DNA of 64,000 nt from Echinococcus granulosus (GCF_000524195.1 NW_020170393.1:424183-488182), one strand, 5' to 3'; shown: positions 1 through 11,691, counted from the first letter of the stretch. The notes: a model not told the origin generated them from the letters alone. Numbers and translations are program-made.

Positions 1-3000
1 TTACCGATCTCTAGGCAAGTGTGGCTCCAGTTCTGTATTTTTAGCCAAATGGACCACTATGAAACTAAATCAACCACAACTGAAGGCCATTTTCGCCCAC
101 TTTTGTGTCGACTCCACATCGAGGTCATCGAATAACTGTCAGTAGAGTGTCACAAATCACGCAAAAGCACTTCATGAACATTGTGGCTGCAGTCTTCTGC
201 CTTCTCTTTAAGTTGTCTTCTTGATAGCGGTATCCACCAGAAAGTCATACTCATAACCCATTGCTTTCCTTCCATAATTATTTATTATTCTCGCATTGTT
301 AGTGCTCCAAATTTTAGGAGCTAAGCTGTTAGCCGGAGTCATTTTTACTAACCTTCATCTTTATGTAATTTTTAAAGCATAACACTTTATGAGTAGAATC
401 CGTTGCTTAAGCTTGACCTCCTTACACTCTAAATAGAGGTAGTGGCACTTGTTCCTCCCCGCCATAGTGGAGTGTGACCCCACCTATAATGTCTAATGTT
501 CCTTTCAAACTTTGAACAATAGGAAAACTGTTTTTCTTGACTTTTTGTAAAAATACTGAATGGTCTTTTTCCCCACTTATGTTAGAACCTTGAAAGTGAA
601 GAAAATTTCTGGCCTATCGGGTTTGGACGACAACTGATCAGCTGATGCAGGGCATTGTTTGAACTCCCTCATAAATGTTTGACAGATGGGATATAATTTT
701 ACAGTTATCTACTGGCTGCCACAGGCAAACTACCCACCACTTTCTGCAGAACGCTTTTTTTGCTAAGGTCTACCAAGAATTAGGCTGCTTCCTTAAGTGG
801 TAACCCCTCTGTGTGTAGCAAGGCACTCCCACTTCGACTTTTGAGGCTGCCCCAATTGACACGCAAAAAGTTTTCTTTCTCCTTTTAATTTAATTCTAAT
901 GAATATGGGGAAAAATAGGCCTTTTTCACTTCGCCTCTCTGCAGCCATGATTTAAAATCAAATGATCAAGAATGCGTTTATGCTTCCCGAAAAAAAACGT
1001 CTTTTAATACAGCACGATGACCGTAAAGCTGATTTTTTTTCTTAAAGCCCGGTGTACACATTCCACCCGGTTGAAACCCAACACCTGTCATATGTGCTCG
1101 TAGATTTTTACCTTTTCATATCACTGGGAGGCCAAAAAAATCAACTTTGAGATAAATTCTACCGAGGCACATCCTGTTTGGTTGGAAGGGTCTATTATCG
1201 AAGTGATGGAGCATAAACCGTTACCAGATGCCGACCATTACATATGCTTCACCACACATCTTCTGATCTCCAACTGATCAATTTAAAGGTTTCTATAAAA
1301 AAAGCTCTCGTGGAAGTGGTGTTTATTCGACTTTCGCGCATCGAATAGGGAGGAAACGTCGGTTTTGAATTGCAACTGATCTTGTGGCAAAATTTGACGA
1401 GCCCCTGTCAAATTCTCCATCTATTTCTCGTATCTGTGGTTCGCAATTTACCCTCAAAACATGCGTTTAATCAAGTATGAAGGAAATATTCCAAATTCTG
1501 CAGCCACAGCACTCCCTTCACAGTGATTTACCTCCTGACAATATCGGGGACTGTGTTTATAGAACGTCAATTAGTCCAGAGTTCAACGAGTGGCTGGCAG
1601 CTCTCCGATTCGCAGTTATATTCTAATATTTCAAGTTCATCCAAACGATAGAACCTCAAAGCGTCTGACATTTTTATCTGTCAATTAACCTCCCATTTCC
1701 TCTCTGCAAATGGATATACCTGCTGCATTGCATTAAATGGGGTAGTGAAATCGTCCACAGTTTTTTTTAACCGAATCTTGCACCTTCAAATTCGAAGCAT
1801 TTTTTTCCAAAATAAAGCTGCATGAAAATGATTGCATTCCTTTGATTGATGCAAACGTAGCCGTAGGTATAATTTTCCTTGATGTTTTCTACTTATGGAA
1901 GATGACCGGATCAGCGGTGTGATCCAACTCGGTACAAATTTTTAGCAAATTTAACGTTAAGTCCTACCAGACAAACGAGATTTTGATAATTTTGTATTTT
2001 TAGCTATTTCATTAGTGACCTAAACACTCTCCACCCGTGAACCCCCTTTCCCTTGGCGACATTCATTGGAACATTGGTAGTTCAGGTATGCAAGTTGATC
2101 ATAATTGCAACTTAGCTTGATAGTAGAAAATATACCTACTTATCATCATTATCGGTGTGGGTAAGTACAGTTGCTCTTAGCTTTTTTCCCCTAATCGGGA
2201 CCAGCGGCGCCAGCGTCCATTAGTTTGGGTTTTCTGCTGCATTTCGGATCCCTTGCGTGCAGTAAAGGGAACGGGCTAGCCCTGCCGCCCATAATCCGCT
2301 TCCATCCATCCAATTGCTCATTTTTGTTATTTCCTTCAGCACGGAGTGGAAAGCGTCGTATGGTGGAAGTAGGCTACGGGATGCCGGTGAACCTGGACCC
2401 CTCAACCCTCCACGCGCGGAGCACTCATCCCTAGACAAGGCAGCGTGGAAGGAGGAGGTGGGCACTTTAAAGTAGTACTTTTGTGACTTGGCCACAGTAA
2501 CTTCATAAATTACGGACTAAACACTTAAACTTTAGTAAATGATATGAATTGGGTAATAACTGGTGCCCTCGTGAAAATTAGCGTATTTGCGGTCAGTAGA
2601 GGTCAATTACAGCGTCATAATGATGGATATCGAAGGAAGATTGGAGAATTACCTATTGCAGTGTGTTAGTCTAAGAAGGCTGTGTTGGTAATATGCAGAG
2701 TCTTCTCTGGACTTTGTGTGTACCTGCTCGTACGAACGCGTATATCTCCTGACCCACATTTCTTGCGTTGTCGTGTGTGTGTGTGTTTCGACGGATTGTG
2801 CACGGAAATTGGGTGATTGCTGAATCATGCTTACTCCAGAACACCGCAGCTAGCTGCGTCCACCACCACACAGAACTAATTCAATCACTTGCATCGCCTA
2901 CCGGCCGCGCGGGGAGTTAGTAGGTCGTTCTTACTTGACTACTCACCTCGCTGCAGCATCCAGGTTTCTTCTAGGTGCACATAGCGAACTTGAAAATGTA

Positions 3001-3480
3001 CAAGATTTAAATTAACCATTTTAGTTTACTCTGTTTAACCCTGGACCCTATATTTACCTGCCTATCAAACGCTCTTATTTACTATCAACTATTCCTTTCT
3101 TCTAATCACTTGTATGAACTTGATCATAGCGTAGTTTTGCATCTATCAGAAGTAAGCCCCCAAAATTATGATTTATGTTTACCATTAGCTACATATTTTA
3201 ATAAATGATGCAGAAACTCGTTATGAGACCATCGTACCTCCAATATCTGCGTTGAGCTGGTCGAACTATGAACGAGAAATGAGATTGTCTTTGACAGACC
3301 GGATATCCTAGAATTTGATTTGCATTTAAAATTACATTCTGTATGAACTGTAAGATAGAAAGCCAATGTCCATTCCCCCTTCAATCACACATCGCAATCT
3401 TTATATTGACATGACTGTAAGATCGCGATTGTGATTCCTACTTAAATGATAAAAGGAGCTCCAATTTTCTTGTCAAGCAG
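1..3480. other. Stretch without a supported gene
   Basis: AT-rich sequence with short chance reading frames only. A possible acceptor near position 43 is followed by about 90 bases open in two frames, but neither can be joined to anything, so no exon is called. A short GT tract lies near 2779. If the exon at 3481 is real, its upstream exons should lie here or left of the window; none could be identified. Confidence 0.5.
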
Positions 3481-3692
3481 AGCTCGGCTCTCCGCACCAC
3501 GTCAGACCGCAAGTATTCCACGGGCGTTGCACGTTCGGCCTCCACGTACTCGCCTCTGACCTACAAGTCTTCCTCCTCTGTTGACGACCCACATCGCAGC
3601 ACATTCAAATTCCGCACTCCCGCCGCCACCTTCAGCACCGGTCCAAGCATCACGCGTTCAAACACCTCTGAGTACGGGCCTCTGCTTATTTT
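3481..3692 (+). CDS. Candidate internal exon of an unknown gene (A)
   Basis: The stretch follows a good acceptor (TTTTCTTGTCAAGCAG) and stays open in phase 0 for 70 codons. It is clearly more GC-rich and codon-like than its surroundings. The predicted peptide is rich in Ser, Thr, Tyr and Arg (for example TTSDRKYSTGVARSAS), suggesting a low-complexity, possibly phosphorylated segment. If it is not spliced, the frame ends in TGA at 3694-3696. A weak donor (TTTT then GTGAAA) after 3692 leaves phase 2, which fits the candidate exon starting at 5006. I do not recognise a family. The exon could instead be the last coding exon of a gene lying to the left. Coding character is seen in the sequence; membership in one gene with the next two exons is inference. 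Confidence 0.4.
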
Positions 3693-4289
3693 GTGAAATT
3701 TCTTGGACAACATCAACTTTTCATCCGTTATATTGTTTTCTTCAAAGCTTAGCTCCTTAAGCAGACTTTACCTATTTTTGGTGCTTTCATACTTGCGCGG
3801 TATTTTCGGTCCGAGGCGATATGGTGTCGTTGAATCGCTTGGTAAAAATTAGAGCTGCTAGGAAGGAGCACGTGGTATTTTTACCTATGTAAGACATTTT
3901 TAAAGAGCTGACTTATTTTGCTTTTGCCACGAAAAAAACATCTTGTCACAGAAATTCTTAGGTGCTAGCCAACACATTTGCTGCGAGGAATCCCCGGGGA
4001 AAGTCTACAACCGCAGCCTAGACGTTTAAATCAGTTTGGGTGGTCCCAAGTGCCAGTAACTTTCTTAAATATTATGCAAAAACTGAAAGTTTGGTTATTC
4101 TCAGCTATCACGAGGTGGTAAAGAACAACATATACGTGATGGTGTTAGCAAACGCGTTAGAATCTGCTAAACAAGCGTTGATTCGCGTACACTGATCAAC
4201 TTATAGCACACTGAAACTTCCCTGAGGACAAAACGTGCCATAACACTGGGGCGAAATATATATTGTTGACGCACAGAGGGACCTGGAGG

Positions 4290-4400
4290 TCACTGGCATG
4301 GCCCAGAGGTCAGGCTGCCTGGTGAGCGTACAATGATGGAGCTCCAAGCGGCCTGTTGCCAAGACCAGGAGTTAAACGAACAGTTAAAGTAGTGCAAACT
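4290..4400 (-). repeat. Degenerate TRIM LTR fragment
   Basis: A reverse-strand piece of the LTR family described at 10855-11691. It keeps the block around GGCATGGCCCAGAGG and the terminal block with AGGAGTTAAACGAACAG, which corresponds to the reverse complement of the start of the other LTRs. Both ends are eroded, so boundaries are approximate. Confidence 0.5.
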
Positions 4401-5005
4401 TGGAATATTCATGTTCTACTCAGATTAATTGTAATGTTTTCGGCAAACTTACCGTTTTTGAAAATCACGAAATTCGTACCTGCACCTAAGTTATCGGTTC
4501 TCGCTCGCAAAATGTCCCGTTACTCCCCGTCAAAAAGAGGAGAGAGAATTAGCTTCTTCCTATCGGTTATGTAGACTTGGTCAGATAAATGGGCCATGAA
4601 TGTAACCAAGAAATCGCCCAGCAACTAGTCGTACAGACTCGGTCAAGTTTTTACTCGAGCTGCGGCCTGTGATTGTGACATTTGTGTAGAAGTCGCCCTC
4701 TAATTCTTCTCTAATAGAAGCAACATCATCAACAAACTACAAGAATGGATGGACAAAAGCGACTGCGGTCATTGTACAGAAGATTGAAATTAGGCGTGGG
4801 TGGCCCTGCAGAATTGAAACCCTCAGATAAGTGATCAAGTCAGCCACTACCTACCTGTCTCGTCTGGTTCATTAATTCGCCTCCATTCTGCGTGACTGGG
4901 CAGTCTGAGGGGGAGCAGTCACGAAATGTGGTCCTGCAATTAAATACTTTTTGTTTAAAGATCAGGTTAATGTGGCGTAATGTTTACCTCTCTCCTTTCC
5001 CCTAG

Positions 5006-5181
5006 TCGAATTCACTGCGGCCCAAAGGCCATTTACTCTGTGAGGGTTCCCTTCAAACACAATGTTTCCACGGACCACCTGCACAACCGTGGCCATCCCG
5101 CCTCCGCCATTGCCACTTCAAGGTCCTACGACTTCGAACTTGAACATCGACGCACCCAGAGTGCTGATCAGACCCTCAGTG
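5006..5181 (+). CDS. Candidate internal exon of an unknown gene (A)
   Basis: A strong polypyrimidine acceptor (CTCTCCTTTCCCCTAG) precedes the exon, and a GTGAGA donor follows at 5182. Between them one frame is open and reads as ordinary protein (HCGPKAIYSVRVPFKHNV, then SRSYDFELEHRRTQSADQ). The exon enters in phase 2 and leaves in phase 1. This agrees with the candidate exon ending at 3692 and with an acceptor at 7640-7641. A second frame starting at the ATG at 5062 is also open, so the reading frame is not certain. No family is recognised and no motif stands out. The join is supported only by phase agreement, which chance would give fairly often. Confidence 0.4.
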
Positions 5182-7641
5182 GTGAGATTCATCTTCTCGT
5201 TCCTCCCTCAACGCAGCTTAGGTGCTCCGTGTTTAGCTGCAAGAGGCTTGTACCTAGATGAGACCTTTTTGGTTTGCAATGGTAGTTCCAACCGTTTACT
5301 TCGATGCATTTTCGCCTGCGTGTGAATGATTTCTCAGATTACCTTTTGAAATGGATGCTGTAATTTGACGTGGGAAACAAATCCACGTGTAACAAAAACC
5401 CAGATCTTGCTAGTTCTGCCAGTATTATGGATTAAGTTCTCCTCTAATCACTCTTGGTTTTTGCTTTTCTCTCATTATGAGCCAGTAATTGACAGTAGTA
5501 CTATAATCCAGTGCTAAAATACGGTCTATGCTACGCTGGGGTCTCAGGAAAGTGAAAATTGACGAAGCAAGCTATCCCCTGCGATTTGAGTTTCCACAAG
5601 TTAATGCTCCCACTTTTTTAAACACTTTTGAGGAGTTAGAAAATTCTAACTAATATTTGTTACTAAAATAAATTTCTACACTCTGCTTCACCCAAAATCT
5701 CCGATTCTATATCTGTATTTCGGTCAAGAAACTAAAAACCAATAATGAGTTTTGACTCGGAGAATCAATGAATGGTGTTGTTCTTGCATTTCACAGTCAT
5801 CCACCCAGATGTAAGTTTTTTCTACCCTTCAGCGCATGATTTACCTCTTGCTTGGCTCAGATTCACCCCGACTAACATCAAATGCTCCGCTGCATTTTCG
5901 CTTACAAAGGGCTTTGCAGCGACTGTATGCATCTATTGGAGCAAGTTAGGAGTGACACTTGCGGCGGTCTTGATGGGGACAAACATGTTTAAAAGCGGCA
6001 GTAAACTGCTTACCCCTTCCTGCGTATGCTTTTCAGCGTTAAAGTACCGCCAGCATTCCCCCTTTCCAGGGCTGTGCATGAGCATGATGCTGCTTCTTCA
6101 TTCAATGCCTACATTTCACCGTGTGCATCTGCGTACCCGTCACACTAGCAAAATTTGCAAGATCGAATGTGTACTTGTGATTTGGGTTTACGAAAACACT
6201 GAAAGAAGCATGGTTAATGTGTAAACGTTGACATTAAGAATGGTAGGCAGTCGACTGTTTCCTGTTAAGTGGAGTTGACGCTCTTCACGGTTTGTATACA
6301 AATCGTAGGTAGCGTTATGTGCTTCTGGCGAGGTGAAAAGTGAGTTTGAGCACGACCATGTACATAATGTGATCGAGATAGCGGTATCACTCAAAGGGGT
6401 GGATGCTAACTTGTTCTTAGGGAGGATTCTTGTGGAGTTGGGAATTTCGGCCTTGCGGATGTGCGCAATCCACCATAGTAGGCGCTAATTCTAATCTTGT
6501 TACACCGAAGGCCAGTGCGAACCGGGTGACAGACAACAGTAGTGTGTAGGACCCAAATCTGCGGATTGGTATTTGTCCCCACTCCAGACTTTAAGCGTAG
6601 TGTGGTGAAGGCGAGGACACTCACCGCCTCGAAGCAAGACATTTAAATGGTGAATGTTTTATAGGCGGTAAGTCGGTCACATCCGGACTGATGGCGCTTG
6701 CTCCACGGTCTTGGCAGTCATTCTTGCTAACACCCGGCCAGTGAGTGGAAAGTCGGCGTGTGGCCTCCCGATAAACACGTAACCATCCATCCTAAAGTTG
6801 TGTGAGCCGAAGGACTTCGTGAGAAGGTTAAATTTGCGACTTTGAAACGTAAATCCATAACACGTACAATGACAGCTTTTCACTTATAACCTACCAAGAA
6901 GAGTTAAATCCTACGCCGAGTTGTGGAAGCCTTCTAAATACGAGGTGTATAAATGTGGCAGGAGGCGCTACCGAGTATAGTTTTACTTGAGTCCTCTTTA
7001 TAACCCTTATTTTAAAAACAGAGCTACCAGTATCAAAGAAGAGGCTGAATCAAGAAACCGTCTCATGGAATCTTAAATTGCTTTTTGAACTGCATGCATC
7101 TTGGTAATTTTAGCATCTCTTTTTCTGAATGTTTTTTGTTGTGCTTTATCCCTACCAGATAGCGTCGATGGTGGCCGACGTCCAAGTGTTGCCGAGCGTG
7201 TGAAACACTTCCAAGGCGTCATTGAAAATCAGTGTAAATAGGAATCTCGACGACGCCTCCTTCCTCGATTTACCGCTATTGTGAATACCTCTTTTTCCTC
7301 CCACATCTCCTTCTCTACCCTCCGGGGTTTTTACTTATGTTTTACTCATGTGATTTTATCCTTCCTCATTGCTCTTCTGGCGGCTCGTCCGTGTTTTGAT
7401 TATTAAGCTCATTCAATCTTAATAATGCCTCCCTACAGCGGTGTTCTCATCCAACACTTGCCACTTCCTCGCGAACAATGGGTAAAGACATAAAAATTTT
7501 GGCATACATATTCTTACTTGAAGTGTTGGGTAACAATAAACAATTTCACGTCCTCCGAAGTATCCCCAATAAATAGTGGTGTTTTACAAATCGGTTCATC
7601 GACAAGGAGGTTAGTAAAAGATACATCAACCTACTTCCTAG
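5182..7641. other. Intron or intergenic stretch
   Basis: Mostly AT-rich sequence. A 14-nt block at 5797-5810 sits between a good acceptor (TTTCACAG) and a perfect donor (GTAAGT) and could be a microexon of the same gene. The part at 6400-6900 is less AT-rich with two open - strand frames, but no motif or splice structure supports coding; it may be an old repeat. Confidence 0.4.
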
Positions 7642-8498
7642 GGGATTTTATTACTGGGGCACGCTTTGACCACGTGAGAACTGTCACGGGTTCGTCAGCC
7701 GTGCCATCATGTGGGCAAGTATGTGCCATTACAGCGTGTCTGTTGATGGCGGAGGAGAACTGTGAGGCAGCGCATACAGCGAAGACCTATCCCCTTGTCT
7801 TTCGAGGTGGACGCCGATTAGTCAAGGTCCCCCCACTGCCCAGTTCTAGGACCCTCCGTGGTCTCATTGACTACCTCAGAGGTAATCAAACCGACCCCTA
7901 CAATATAGTGATGCGGTGTCGAGGGGAGTGCATTTTAATTGAGGAGTCTCCAGAATCCGACCCAAATAGGGCGCAGCATGCGGAGGCGACTCCCATTAGT
8001 GAGCTGGACCTCTCGAAGTATGAGGACACTCTTTCAAAATCTACTCCTCAGGTCTATGTCACAAACGACCCCTGTCCTCATTGCGCCAGTCAAGGTCTGA
8101 GTATCAGTGCACGGAACGCTCGAATCAATTATCAACTTGGAGATGCGAACAAGGGACCGATAGTGAGTCCCTTTGTGGCAGACATACGCTGCGGATGCGA
8201 ATTTCCGTGTAGAATAAAGTGCTTCCTCACCGATCCAGAGGCATGGCCGTTAAAACGACTGGTAAAGCTCACCTCCTGCCTGTCCGACCTCACCTCCGCG
8301 TCTGCGTATATTTCGACAAAGGAGGTACGGGTGGTGCTTCGGCTCAATGACCATCTGCGAAAGGAGGAGGGCCTGCGAGGTTGGGTCCTGATTGTGGAGG
8401 GCAAAACACAGGAGGCCGTCTACTCGGTACTTCGCTTCATTGAAAAGAGACTGATTGATGAGAAGATAGTGGAGTTGGTTGGAAGCACAAAGATGTGA
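7642..8498 (+). CDS. Terminal exon of unknown protein (gene A)
   Basis: The longest clear coding block in the first 12 kb, ending in TGA at 8496-8498. The frame is open from before 7518. I place the exon start at 7642, after the acceptor CTACTTCCTAG, because it enters in phase 1 as the exon ending at 5181 requires. An alternative start at 7524 (phase 0) fits if the 14-nt microexon at 5797 is used. The product of this exon is about 285 residues. It contains Cys pairs spaced like metal or disulfide sites (DPCPHC, and CGCEFPCRIKC about 45 residues later), a basic patch near RGGRRLVKVPP, and a C-terminal segment alternating basic and hydrophobic residues. I do not recognise the family. The gene converges on the - strand gene ending at 8587, only 88 bp away. 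Confidence 0.65.
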
Positions 8499-8585
8499 GG
8501 ATGAACCCTAGGGAATTGTGTACACCCATGCATGCGTTTTGATGTTAACATTTTTGAGGTTAATTTCAATTAGTATCGACGATAA

Positions 8586-8591
8586 TTTATT
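8586..8591 (-). terminator. Poly(A) signal of gene B
   Basis: AATAAA on the - strand (TTTATT on +) overlaps the stop codon of the small - strand gene, predicting a very short 3' UTR that runs toward the end of the convergent + strand gene. Confidence 0.45.
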
Positions 8592-9981
8592 TGGCTTCCT
8601 CGTGCTTTGAGTCCCGTTGCAACATTTCACGAAGAGAGATGCTGATGGAGGCACAGACAATGGCCTTCTGTACTACTTAATCATTTAAATACGCTTTTAG
8701 CTCATTCGTTACGATCAATTGAGCAACGCCTCGTACAAAGCGGTTTTAATCGGAATTTCCTTTTTTATATTATTGGTGGTTCTCTACCAGTTGAATTTTC
8801 ATTCCGTAGAATACTTTCTTCGGCTTTTTTTAATTACCAACCCCATTTAGATCGTCGAAACGGTTTTACTGTTGCATGAGATGGTATCTACTGCAGGAGG
8901 ATAAGGTGGCACTGTTAGGGAAATCTCAGGAAGGGTTGAAATAAGGGTGAAATAGATTAAATTTTAAACATTTCTTTGAAGTTTTTACGTACAAGTGAAC
9001 TTCACTACCCATTAGACAATGGGAGAAGGACAAAAATTAACAGGCGGATGCGCGAAACAGTGTCACGTGCTGATTGCTGCGTAGATTTTACTGTCTTAAG
9101 ATGTGTTCAAATCTTCACCGCCTCCCTAAGCAATTGACATCATAGTCAACCACCTCACACTGGAAGCAATCATGTAATACGTTGGTTGTTTGTTGAACTC
9201 CCGGTCTTGGTAGAGAAACCACTTAGGGGCACCACCATTGCACCTCCGCCGGGTGGGCTTGCCTCTAGGCTATGCCAACAGCCCTTCAGCCCTATCGTAC
9301 ATCTAAAATACGTATTCTCTTCTGTTATTTTCTTCTTCCCTCTTCAGGAAAGTCTCGAGGTGCTACAGTAAGTCCTAGTTTGAATGTGAAGGCATATTCG
9401 GCCTCGTCATTTTTAAACAAATTTACTAAGGTAGGTGCCATTCTAGGTTTGTAAAAATTGCATCCATGCGGTTAAAGCTTAAAGGGCACATTGCATCATC
9501 TATGAGGGATCTAGGAGGATGGAAACATTTTTTGCTGAATAAGACATTTGCGACACTTTGTAAGAGGCAATCATTTTTTCAGACCGACAGCTAGAAATGT
9601 TCATGTAATCCAATCATTTCCGTTGCTCTTAAAACACGCAACATTAGCTTTAGCCCCAGCAAATATTGGAGCAGGGGAGACGCTTACGCATAATTGCTGT
9701 TGCCGAAGCAAAGTATATTACGTAGTGGACATAAGTGCTCCAGCTAAGGCATACGTGACATTAAAACACAGTTGGTTAGGTGGCATATGGTCCATTGGAT
9801 ACTTGCCTCCCTTACCTCCGTCAGGTGACGTTGAGTCTGCTCGACCATGGCAATGTTTTCATCAGCAATCTCTGCTGCATAGTCTGCGTGGTTGCCTTCA
9901 TGAGCCGTCATATTGTAATACGCACTACTGGATGCCTCCTTTTCCTCAGCTCCCGAACCCATGTTCTCCATCCAAGCCCCT
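8587..9981 (-). CDS. Small two-exon unknown protein (gene B)
   Basis: Two - strand exons fit together. The first (9981 down to 9816) contains an ATG at 9971 and encodes an acidic, helix-prone segment (MENMGSGAEEKEASSSAYY at the start, NIAMVEQTQRHLTE at the end). It stops at a GTAAGG donor in phase 0. The last (8667 down to 8587) follows the acceptor TAGTACAG in phase 0, encodes KAIVCASISISLREMLQRDS and a short charged tail, and ends in TAA. A poly(A) signal (AATAAA) overlaps that stop. Starting at the 9971 ATG the product is 78 residues. The acceptor CACATTCAG just above 9981 means exon 1 could instead be internal, with the true start farther right. Extra exons inside the 1.15-kb intron cannot be excluded. 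The family is not recognised. Confidence 0.5.
9173..9367 (+). repeat. Solo LTR of the TRIM family
   Basis: A 195-bp copy running from TGTAATACG to GCTACA, the same ends and nearly the same length as the right LTR of the element at 10855-11691. No internal region, primer site or second LTR flanks it, as expected after recombination between two LTRs. Flanking 5-mers (AATCA and GTAAG) do not match, so the target duplication is lost or the ends are slightly misplaced. It lies in the proposed intron of gene B. Confidence 0.75.
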
Positions 9982-10854
9982 CTGAATGTGCCAACGCTTT
10001 AATGGGACTGCATTTACGGAACAAGAGAAGCGTGGTAGTGTTTGAATACTCCTACGCTGTGGGCAGTATCATGTAACCTGTCTTTCATAGTTTCCATTCC
10101 TGAGCGAGTGCCTCTCTTTTGCCACGAAATTTGCTTCGAGTTCGCCTTAACTCACAGGCAAACGGTTACCCTAATTTACCTACTCGATGTCGTCTCTGTT
10201 CTCCTCATAATCACATCACTCTTAGCTTCCACATTCAGATACAACGACCATTGTATTTGGTGTTGACACCCTAATTGATGCTATCTTCTTAGGCCTTAGT
10301 CGTAATTCCTGAGTATTCCCTTTTCCATGAATAGTCATGGCGATGGTGTGCTTATTTTATTGCTGAAAACTGCAAGAAAATCTTCTCCTTCGGATCGAAA
10401 GAGAGCCTAATGCAGTGAAATCCCCGAGTATTTATGATTTCCTTTATCTTTTCCTCCATCGTCTTTCCAACCATTGCCGAAACTCTTCACACTGGAAAAC
10501 TACGAAAATCCACAAACGACTAACGAATTCTACCCTTGCATTAGGCAAAATCCTGTTGGATTGTAAACCAATGGCTAATAAGTCTACTTCAAGTCTGAGA
10601 AAGATATTTTTGAATTGAACATGGGAAATCACCGGAATAATCGGAAAAGCGCTGTACATTACTATTTTCCCGTGCAAAGAATACTATCATAGCTATGCGC
10701 TTAAAACATGATTTTAGTCTGCATAACTCACTTCTAATAATACAGTTTTACTGGTAACCAACTTGTTTTTATGACTCTTCGTTTTGGGTTCGCGGACATT
10801 TAAAGCTATGCGACTGTACTTTAGCCGGGCAACATGGCATTTGCGCCATGCCAG
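9982..10854. other. Stretch without a supported gene
   Basis: Ordinary AT-rich sequence left of the TRIM. I see no splice-bounded reading frame, repeat or RNA gene. It may hold the promoter or upstream exons of the small - strand gene ending at 8587. Confidence 0.4.
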
Positions 10855-11011
10855 TGTAATACGATAGTGGTTTATCCCTCGGCACTGATGAGGCGCCATT
10901 TTTGTACTTCGAATAAGCCTCTTCTACCTCGCTGGGTGGACTGGCGCTAAATATATATTCTGCCCGAGTATTTTGTCTTCTTTTGTCTTCAGGGAGTCTT
11001 GGGACGCTACA
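10855..11011 (+). repeat. Left LTR of TRIM copy 1
   Basis: A 157-bp LTR beginning TGTA and ending TACA, a 4-bp inverted repeat typical of retroviral-type LTR ends. Compared with the right LTR it has lost about 40 bp in the middle, the block around GGGCCATGCCAATAGCCC. Confidence 0.85.
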
Positions 11012-11012
11012 C

Positions 11013-11024
11013 TGGTGGCAGCGG
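11013..11024 (+). other. Primer-binding site, probable tRNA-Leu
   Basis: TGGTGGCAGCGG is the reverse complement of CCGCTGCCACCA. That is the acceptor end plus CCA of common eukaryotic leucine tRNAs. It lies one base after the left LTR, where the minus-strand primer of an LTR element binds. Twelve bases match without a gap; the tRNA identity rests on recalled tRNA-Leu sequence and was not searched. Confidence 0.75.
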
Positions 11025-11494
11025 AAAGCGAACCCGATCTTAAAGGACATGTATCCTGATTTTCCACTTCTGCGTGATAAGCCTTAGTGGTGCGGAAGAA
11101 GTGCATATGCTACGGATGGGAGAATGGTGATGACCCCTAATAGAAGGGTTGATGCTGACATCCACCTTCGGAATCTCTCCCAGTCCCGTGTTCTGCAGAA
11201 AAGCTATTAACAACCGAAGTGACCCTGGCCGTGAACCATTGGAAGTTTCGTTACGGATTTCCCCTACCGTCCTGAATCAAATCCCTGAACCAGATGAAAC
11301 TCCAGATCCAGTCAAGCTGCCAAGAGGGATCAGCGACTTTGAGGTCAAGTATCCCTCAGTTGCGCGCCAATTTGGTGACTAGCACGGTCGGTTCGTGGGT
11401 GTTACTTTACTGCACCGACTACGTTGTAATGGCTGACGCGGGAGGTTGACCTGTGGGAGCGCCGGGGACGACGCTCAAAAGAGGAGGGAGGCTA

Positions 11495-11691
11495 TGTAAT
11501 ACGATGGTGGTTTATCCCTCGGCATTGGTGAGGCGCCACTTTTGTACTTTGAATTAGCCCCCTCGTACCTCGCTGGGTGGGCTGGCCTTTTGGGCCATGC
11601 CAATAGCCCAGACACCTTCTCCGTGCTGAATGTATATATTTTGCCCAAGTATTGTGTCTTCTTTCGTCTTCAGGGCGTCCGGGGGCGCTAC
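11495..11691 (+). repeat. Right LTR of TRIM copy 1
   Basis: A 197-bp LTR directly after the purine tract, starting TGTAATACGATGG and ending CGCTAC, followed by the GCCAG target duplication. Its length matches the solo copies in this window (193-198 bp), so it is likely close to the full family length. Confidence 0.85.

Larger units (their letters stand above)
10855..11691 (+). mobile_element. Nearly intact TRIM retrotransposon, copy 1
   Basis: An 837-bp terminal-repeat retrotransposon in miniature. The left LTR (10855-11011) and right LTR (11495-11691) share the start TGTAATACGAT and matching blocks throughout. A perfect GCCAG duplication flanks the element (10850-10854 and 11692-11696), the mark of integrase-type insertion. 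One base after the left LTR lies a primer-binding site at 11013-11024, and a purine tract (AAAAGAGGAGGGAG, 11477-11490) precedes the right LTR. The 483-bp internal part has no gag or pol coding, only a 77-codon open frame that the other copies do not preserve. Such elements depend on proteins from autonomous LTR retrotransposons. The left LTR lacks about 40 bp present in the right one, and the right LTR lacks the final A. Confidence 0.88.

Noticed and set aside
43..152. Acceptor-like TTTTTAG followed by ~90 open bases
   Set aside because: Two frames are open, no donor is convincing, and it cannot be linked to any neighbouring exon.
5772..6224. 150-codon + strand frame
   Set aside because: Composition (many Cys, His and Met without domain pattern) looks like chance, and its first bases overlap the better supported splice-bordered microexon.
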